From contig JAFZKG010000127.1 in assembly GCA_017553695.1 (NCBI GenBank), positions 1 through 45,101 on the forward strand: a DNA stretch of 45,101 nucleotides. The letters are read 5' to 3'. This DNA comes from Lachnospiraceae bacterium (lineage in GTDB: Bacteria > Bacillota > Clostridia > Lachnospirales > Lachnospiraceae). The notes beneath the pieces were generated by a model that searched no databases, was not told the origin of the DNA, and saw only the letters and a program-made list of their open reading frames with translations. The first letter of the stretch is position 1; the number at the start of each line of letters is the position of its first letter. Both the position numbers and the translations under genes were made by a program. Below are positions 42,006 to 45,101 of the stretch, in pieces.

Positions 42006-42524
42006 ATGGCAGAAGGAGCAAACTGGTATGTTGTTCATACCTATTCCGGTTATGAGAATAAGGTAAAGGCCAACATCGAGAAGACCATTGAGAACCGCAA
42101 GCTTCAGGATCAGATCTTTGAGATCATCGTGCCGATGCAGGACGTGATCGAGATCAAGAATGGCGCAAGGAAGCAGGTCCAGAAGAAGCAGTTCCCGGGA
42201 TATGTTCTTATTAATATGATCATGAATGACAGCACCTGGTACGTTGTCCGCAACACCAGAGGCGTGACCGGATTCGTCGGACCGGGAAGCAAACCGGTTC
42301 CGCTGTCCGAAGAGGAGATCAAGCCGCTGATCGCAACCGGTGAGAAGATCATCGTATCCTTCGAGGTGGGCGATCTGGTGACGGCAATCGCAGGCGTCTG
42401 GGAAGGCACGGTCGGAAAGGTCATCGCTGTGAATGAGAACCGGCAGACCGTTACGATCAACGTGGATATGTTCGGCAGAGAGACCCCGGTCGACATCAGT
42501 TTCATGGACATCAAGAAAATGTAA
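42006..42524 (+). CDS. nusG: Transcription termination/antitermination factor NusG
   Basis: Binds RNA polymerase at the clamp and modulates pausing and termination. The 172 residues contain the NGN domain (WYVVHTYSGYENKVK, FPGYVLI, and the NTRGVTGFVGPG segment) and the C-terminal KOW domain (FEVGDLVTAIAGVWEGTVGKV). A TTG six bases upstream is in frame, but AAAGGAG seven bases before the ATG at 42006 fixes that start. The rplKA genes follow after a leader. Confidence 0.97.
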   Translation: MAEGANWYVVHTYSGYENKVKANIEKTIENRKLQDQIFEIIVPMQDVIEIKNGARKQVQKKQFPGYVLINMIMNDSTWYVVRNTRGVTGFVGPGSKPVPLSEEEIKPLIATGEKIIVSFEVGDLVTAIAGVWEGTVGKVIAVNENRQTVTINVDMFGRETPVDISFMDIKKM

Positions 42525-42527
42525 TGT

Positions 42528-42583
42528 AGAAAACGGTTTCCGTTTTTACATAAACGATTCCGGAGAGGACCTTGACTCCGGAA
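42528..42583 (+). promoter_or_regulatory. Hairpins in the rplK leader
   Basis: A perfect eight-bp hairpin, TTCCGGAG (42558-42565) with CTCCGGAA (42576-42583), follows an AAAACGG/CCGTTTT hairpin with T-run near 42530-42547. In other bacteria protein L1 represses this operon through its leader. The resemblance here is positional only, and the first hairpin could be a weak terminator after nusG. Confidence 0.4.
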
Positions 42584-42610
42584 AATACAAACGAAAGGGA
42601 GATTTTTATC

Positions 42611-43036
42611 ATGGCAAAAAAAATCGATGGTTACATTAAGTTACAGATCGAAGCTGGTAAAGCTTCACCTGCACCGCCAGTCGGACCGGCTCTCGGTCAG
42701 TACGGCGTCAACATTGTGCAGTTCACAAAGGAATTCAATGCAAGAACAGCAGATCAGCCGGGCATGATCATTCCGGTCGTAATCACTGTTTACGCAGACA
42801 GAAGTTTCACGTTCATCACCAAGACCCCTCCGGCACCGGTCCTGATCAAGAAGGCATGCAAGATCCAGTCCGGATCCGGCGAGCCGAACAGGAAGAAAGT
42901 CGCAACGATCAGTAAGGCAGATCTTCAGCAGATCGCTGAAACAAAGATGCCGGACCTCAATGCAGCTTCCCTGGAAGCAGCAATGAGCATGATCGCCGGA
43001 ACCTGCCGTTCCATGGGCGTATTAGTGGAAGAGTAA
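42611..43036 (+). CDS. rplK: 50S ribosomal protein L11
   Basis: Part of the GTPase-associated centre on the large subunit; binds 23S rRNA helices 43-44. The 141 residues contain [21 protein letters not shown], the flexible Pro-rich N-domain, and the rRNA-binding C-domain ending [17 protein letters not shown]. The frame is open upstream to 42572, but the family start MAKKIDGY at 42611, after AAGGGAG, is chosen. It precedes rplA by 13 bases. Confidence 0.97.
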   Translation: MAKKIDGYIKLQIEAGKASPAPPVGPALGQYGVNIVQFTKEFNARTADQPGMIIPVVITVYADRSFTFITKTPPAPVLIKKACKIQSGSGEPNRKKVATISKADLQQIAETKMPDLNAASLEAAMSMIAGTCRSMGVLVEE

Positions 43037-43049
43037 GGAGGGTCGAAAG

Positions 43050-43748
43050 ATGAAACACGGAAAGAAATATCAGGAAGCAGCAAAAGCAATCGACCGTATG
43101 AACCAGTACGACGTTGCAGAAGCTTTTGATCTTGTACAGAAGAGCGCAACCGCAAAATTCGACGAGACCGTAGAAGTCCATATCCGTACCGGCTGTGACG
43201 GCCGTCATGCAGATCAGCAGATCCGTGGCGCAGTCGTACTTCCGAACGGAACCGGCAAGCAGGTCCGCGTTCTCGTATTTGCAAAGGGCGAAAAGGAAAA
43301 AGAAGCTATGGAAGCCGGCGCAGATTTCGTCGGCGCAGAGGAACTCATTCCGAAGATCCAGAATGAAAACTGGTTCGAGTATGACGTTGTTGTCGCTACC
43401 CCGGATATGATGGGTGTTGTCGGACGTCTTGGTAAGATCTTAGGACCGAAAGGCCTTATGCCAAACCCGAAGGCCGGCACCGTTACCATGGATGTTGCGA
43501 AGGCAATCGCAGAGATCAAAGCAGGTAAGATCGAGTACAGACTGGACAAGGCAAACATCGTCCACTGCCCGATCGGCAAGGTATCCTTCTCCAATGAGCA
43601 GCTTCAGGAGAACTTCAAGGCTCTTACAGATGCCATCATCAAGGCTCGTCCGGCAGCTCTGAAGGGAACCTACCTGAAGAGCATCACCGTGGCTTCCACG
43701 ATGGGCCCTGGCGTCAAGATCAACGTCACAAAACTGCTGAACGCTTAA
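43050..43748 (+). CDS. rplA: 50S ribosomal protein L1
   Basis: Forms the mobile L1 stalk at the E-site. The 232 residues match L1: [21 protein letters not shown], the central domain segment [21 protein letters not shown] (its core [15 protein letters not shown] is diagnostic), and a C-terminal MGPGVKINV ending. AAGGAGG precedes the ATG. It may also act as translational repressor of its own operon, as known in other bacteria. Confidence 0.97.
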   Translation: MKHGKKYQEAAKAIDRMNQYDVAEAFDLVQKSATAKFDETVEVHIRTGCDGRHADQQIRGAVVLPNGTGKQVRVLVFAKGEKEKEAMEAGADFVGAEELIPKIQNENWFEYDVVVATPDMMGVVGRLGKILGPKGLMPNPKAGTVTMDVAKAIAEIKAGKIEYRLDKANIVHCPIGKVSFSNEQLQENFKALTDAIIKARPAALKGTYLKSITVASTMGPGVKINVTKLLNA

Positions 43749-43767
43749 TCAGGCATTTGGCAGCATT

Positions 43768-43783
43768 GGCCGGCGCGCCGGCC
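43768..43783. repeat. Perfect 16-base GC palindrome
   Basis: GGCCGGCGCGCCGGCC, 20 bases after the rplA stop, without a following T-run. It could act as a processing or weak termination hairpin. Confidence 0.8.
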
Positions 43784-43787
43784 GCAA

Positions 43788-43834
43788 ACCATATGAGATT
43801 TACCGTTGACACGGCATGTGCCATATGGTAAATA
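43788..43834 (+). promoter_or_regulatory. rplJL promoter within nested inverted repeats
   Basis: Consensus TTGACA (43806-43811), 17 bases, then a poor -10, TAAATA (43829-43834). Two inverted repeats share one arm: ACCATATG (43788-43795) with CATATGGT (43822-43829), and ATTTACC (43798-43804) with GGTAAAT (43827-43833). Confidence 0.55.
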
Positions 43835-43840
43835 TATAAA

Positions 43841-43964
43841 TTGCCGAAGACAGTAGGTGGGACGCAGATTTTTGCAAACCCGTAACGAGCAATCTACCTA
43901 CCGAGGATTTTAAGAAATGATCTTACCCCCTCTTTGTCTTTGCGCAAAGAGGGGTTTTCATTTT
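43841..43964 (+). promoter_or_regulatory. Ribosomal protein L10 leader with attenuator
   Basis: The segment GCCGAAGACAGTAGGTGGG (from 43843) with its returning strand CTACCTACCGAGGA (43894-43907) is the conserved core of the L10 leader, to which the L10-L12 complex binds. It is followed by a strong terminator: CCCCTCTTTG (43927-43936) with CAAAGAGGGG (43945-43954), then TTTT. This is the expected feedback attenuator of rplJ-rplL. Confidence 0.9.
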
Positions 43965-44004
43965 CCTCTAAAATCGGCAGATATTCTAACAAGGAGGAAG
44001 CAAA

Positions 44005-44637
44005 ATGGCAAAAGTTGAACAGAAACAGCCGATCATCAAAGAAATCAGTGATTATTTGAATGGCGCAAGCGCAGCTGTTCTCGTAAACTACCGCGGGCTT
44101 ACTGTTGACCAGGATACGAAACTTCGTAAGCAGTTAAGAGAAGCCGGCATCGTTTACAAAGTTTACAAGAACACCATGATCAATTTCGCTGTCAAAGACA
44201 CTGAATTTGCTGAATTGGCACAGCTTTTGGAAGGCCCGACCGCTATCGCCATTTCCAAGGACGACGCAACGGCACCGGCAAGACTGATCTCACAGTTTGC
44301 AAAGACGGCACCGACCCTGGAGATGAAAGCAGGCGTTGTCGAGGGAACGTTCTATGACGCAGCAGGAATCAATGCGATCGCAGAGATCCCATCCAAAGAC
44401 ATCCTGCTCGGAAGATTGTTCGGCAGCATGCAGTCACCGATCGCAAATCTCGCACGCGTTCTGAATCAGATCGCAGAGAATGGCGGAGCAGGTGAATGCG
44501 CACCGGCAGAAGCAGCAGAGGAACCAAAAGCAGAAGAAGCACCTGCAGAAGCTCCGGCAGAAGCAGCAGCGGAGGCAGCTCCACAGGAAGAAGTTAAGGC
44601 AGAAGAAGGTGTAGCAGAAGCACCGGCAGCCGAGTAA
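44005..44637 (+). CDS. rplJ: 50S ribosomal protein L10, with an Ala/Glu-rich tail
   Basis: Base of the L7/L12 stalk: the N-domain binds rRNA and the C-terminal helix binds L12 dimers. The 210 residues have the conserved start (MAKVEQKQPIIKEISDYL), VNYRGLTVDQDTKLR, VYKNTMINFAV and the helix ending NQIAENG near residue 162. Beyond this lies an extra tail of about 45 residues made almost only of Ala, Glu and Pro, absent from most L10 proteins (about 165-175 residues). AAGGAGG precedes the start. It is under an L10 leader. Confidence 0.96.
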   Translation: MAKVEQKQPIIKEISDYLNGASAAVLVNYRGLTVDQDTKLRKQLREAGIVYKVYKNTMINFAVKDTEFAELAQLLEGPTAIAISKDDATAPARLISQFAKTAPTLEMKAGVVEGTFYDAAGINAIAEIPSKDILLGRLFGSMQSPIANLARVLNQIAENGGAGECAPAEAAEEPKAEEAPAEAPAEAAAEAAPQEEVKAEEGVAEAPAAE

Positions 44638-44655
44638 TCAGAGGAGGAAATAAAA

Positions 44656-45030
44656 ATGGCAAAGATGACAACAGAAGAATTTATCGCAGCAATCAAAGAG
44701 CTGAGCGTTTTAGAGTTAAACGAATTAGTCAAAGCTTGTGAAGAAGAGTTTGGCGTTAGCGCAGCAGCAGGCGTTGTTGTTGCAGCAGCAGCCGGCCCGG
44801 CAGAGGAAGTAGAAGAGAAGACCGAATTCGACGTTGAGTTAACAGAGATTGGTCCGAACAAGGTTAAAGTTATCAAGATCGTCCGTGACTACACAGGTCT
44901 TGGACTGAAAGAAGCAAAAGAGCTGGTTGACAGCGCTCCTTCCATCATCAAAGAAGGCATCACCAAAGCAGAAGCTGATGATCTCATTGCAAAACTTGCA
45001 GAAGAAGGCGCAAAAGGAACAGCAAAATAA
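44656..45030 (+). CDS. rplL: 50S ribosomal protein L7/L12
   Basis: The multicopy stalk protein that recruits translation factors. The 124 residues have the N-terminal dimerisation region ([21 protein letters not shown]), an Ala/Glu-rich hinge ([13 protein letters not shown]), and the C-domain with [22 protein letters not shown] and GTAK at the end. GAGGAGG lies before the ATG, 18 bases after rplJ. A terminator follows, although rpoB is expected further on. Confidence 0.98.
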   Translation: MAKMTTEEFIAAIKELSVLELNELVKACEEEFGVSAAAGVVVAAAAGPAEEVEEKTEFDVELTEIGPNKVKVIKIVRDYTGLGLKEAKELVDSAPSIIKEGITKAEADDLIAKLAEEGAKGTAK

Positions 45031-45054
45031 TTTCGATTTGTTGGAATGTCAAAG

Positions 45055-45083
45055 CAGGGGCGGGAATCCGCCCCTGTTTTTTT
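45055..45083 (+). terminator. Terminator after rplL
   Basis: Nine-bp stem CAGGGGCGG (45055-45063) with CCGCCCCTG (45068-45076), GAAT loop, then seven T. In many bacteria such a site is partial, setting the ratio of stalk proteins to RNA polymerase. Confidence 0.92.
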
Positions 45084-45101
45084 GTGATAGAGGTGACAAA
45101 A

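Noticed and set aside
43768..43783. Palindrome GGCCGGCGCGCCGGCC as an attachment or integration site.
   Set aside because: No integrase, duplicated flank or mobile gene is nearby.

Overview
The window is a gene-dense chromosomal segment from a Gram-positive bacterium of the class Clostridia, most likely a Lachnospiraceae-type gut anaerobe. The reasons are the Firmicutes gene orders (gdpP-rplI-dnaB; tadA-SRP RNA-dnaX-ybaB-recR; rqcP-divIC-tilS-hpt-ftsH), AGGAGG-type ribosome sites, a split transketolase, an anaerobic ribonucleotide reductase (nrdD/nrdG), a small 2[4Fe-4S] ferredoxin and the cdaA-cdaR pair. The assignment is an inference from content; no 16S gene is present. No phage, insertion sequence, CRISPR array or tRNA gene was seen. 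Most of the segment is core genome.

Layout. 1-5,000: tail of ssb, rpsR, a VOC-fold protein, then gdpP-rplI-dnaB. 5,000-10,500: a ferredoxin, a DUF1858 redox protein, a minus-strand potABCD-type polyamine transporter whose potB carries a one-base frameshift, and mecA. 10,500-21,300: a small unknown protein, mltG, tadA, the SRP RNA (on the minus strand), dnaX-ybaB-recR, a 1,274-residue unknown protein with an acidic central region and a C-terminal P-loop domain, and a two-subunit transketolase. 21,300-28,300: a CDP-alcohol phosphatidyltransferase, hup, the rqcP-divIC-tilS-hpt-ftsH operon and galK. 28,300-33,400: nrdD behind two NrdR-like boxes, nrdG, a DUF362 protein and a macrodomain protein. 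33,400-41,500: a repeat-rich control region followed by eight tightly packed genes: a serine-palmitoyltransferase-like alpha-oxoamine synthase, an SDR reductase, two unknown membrane proteins, cdaA, cdaR, galE and a polyprenyl-phosphate sugar transferase. 41,500-45,101: rpmG-secE-nusG, rplK-rplA, and rplJ-rplL with an L10 leader; rpoB would be expected next.

How it fits together. Both ends of c-di-AMP turnover are here (GdpP degrades it, CdaA/CdaR make and control it), in separate operons. The most interesting part is the 33,400-41,500 region. It joins a predicted long-chain-base-like lipid synthesis pair to c-di-AMP synthesis and envelope sugar genes, behind one strong promoter preceded by six copies of a 9-10 bp motif and followed by terminator-like leader hairpins. 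Other points of interest are the 1,274-residue protein in the dnaX-recR operon, two genes (mecA, rqcP) whose promoters abut the start codon as in leaderless mRNAs, a substrate-binding protein with a C-terminal membrane anchor, and the inverted SRP RNA gene. All functions are read from the sequence by motif and family recognition; no database search was run.
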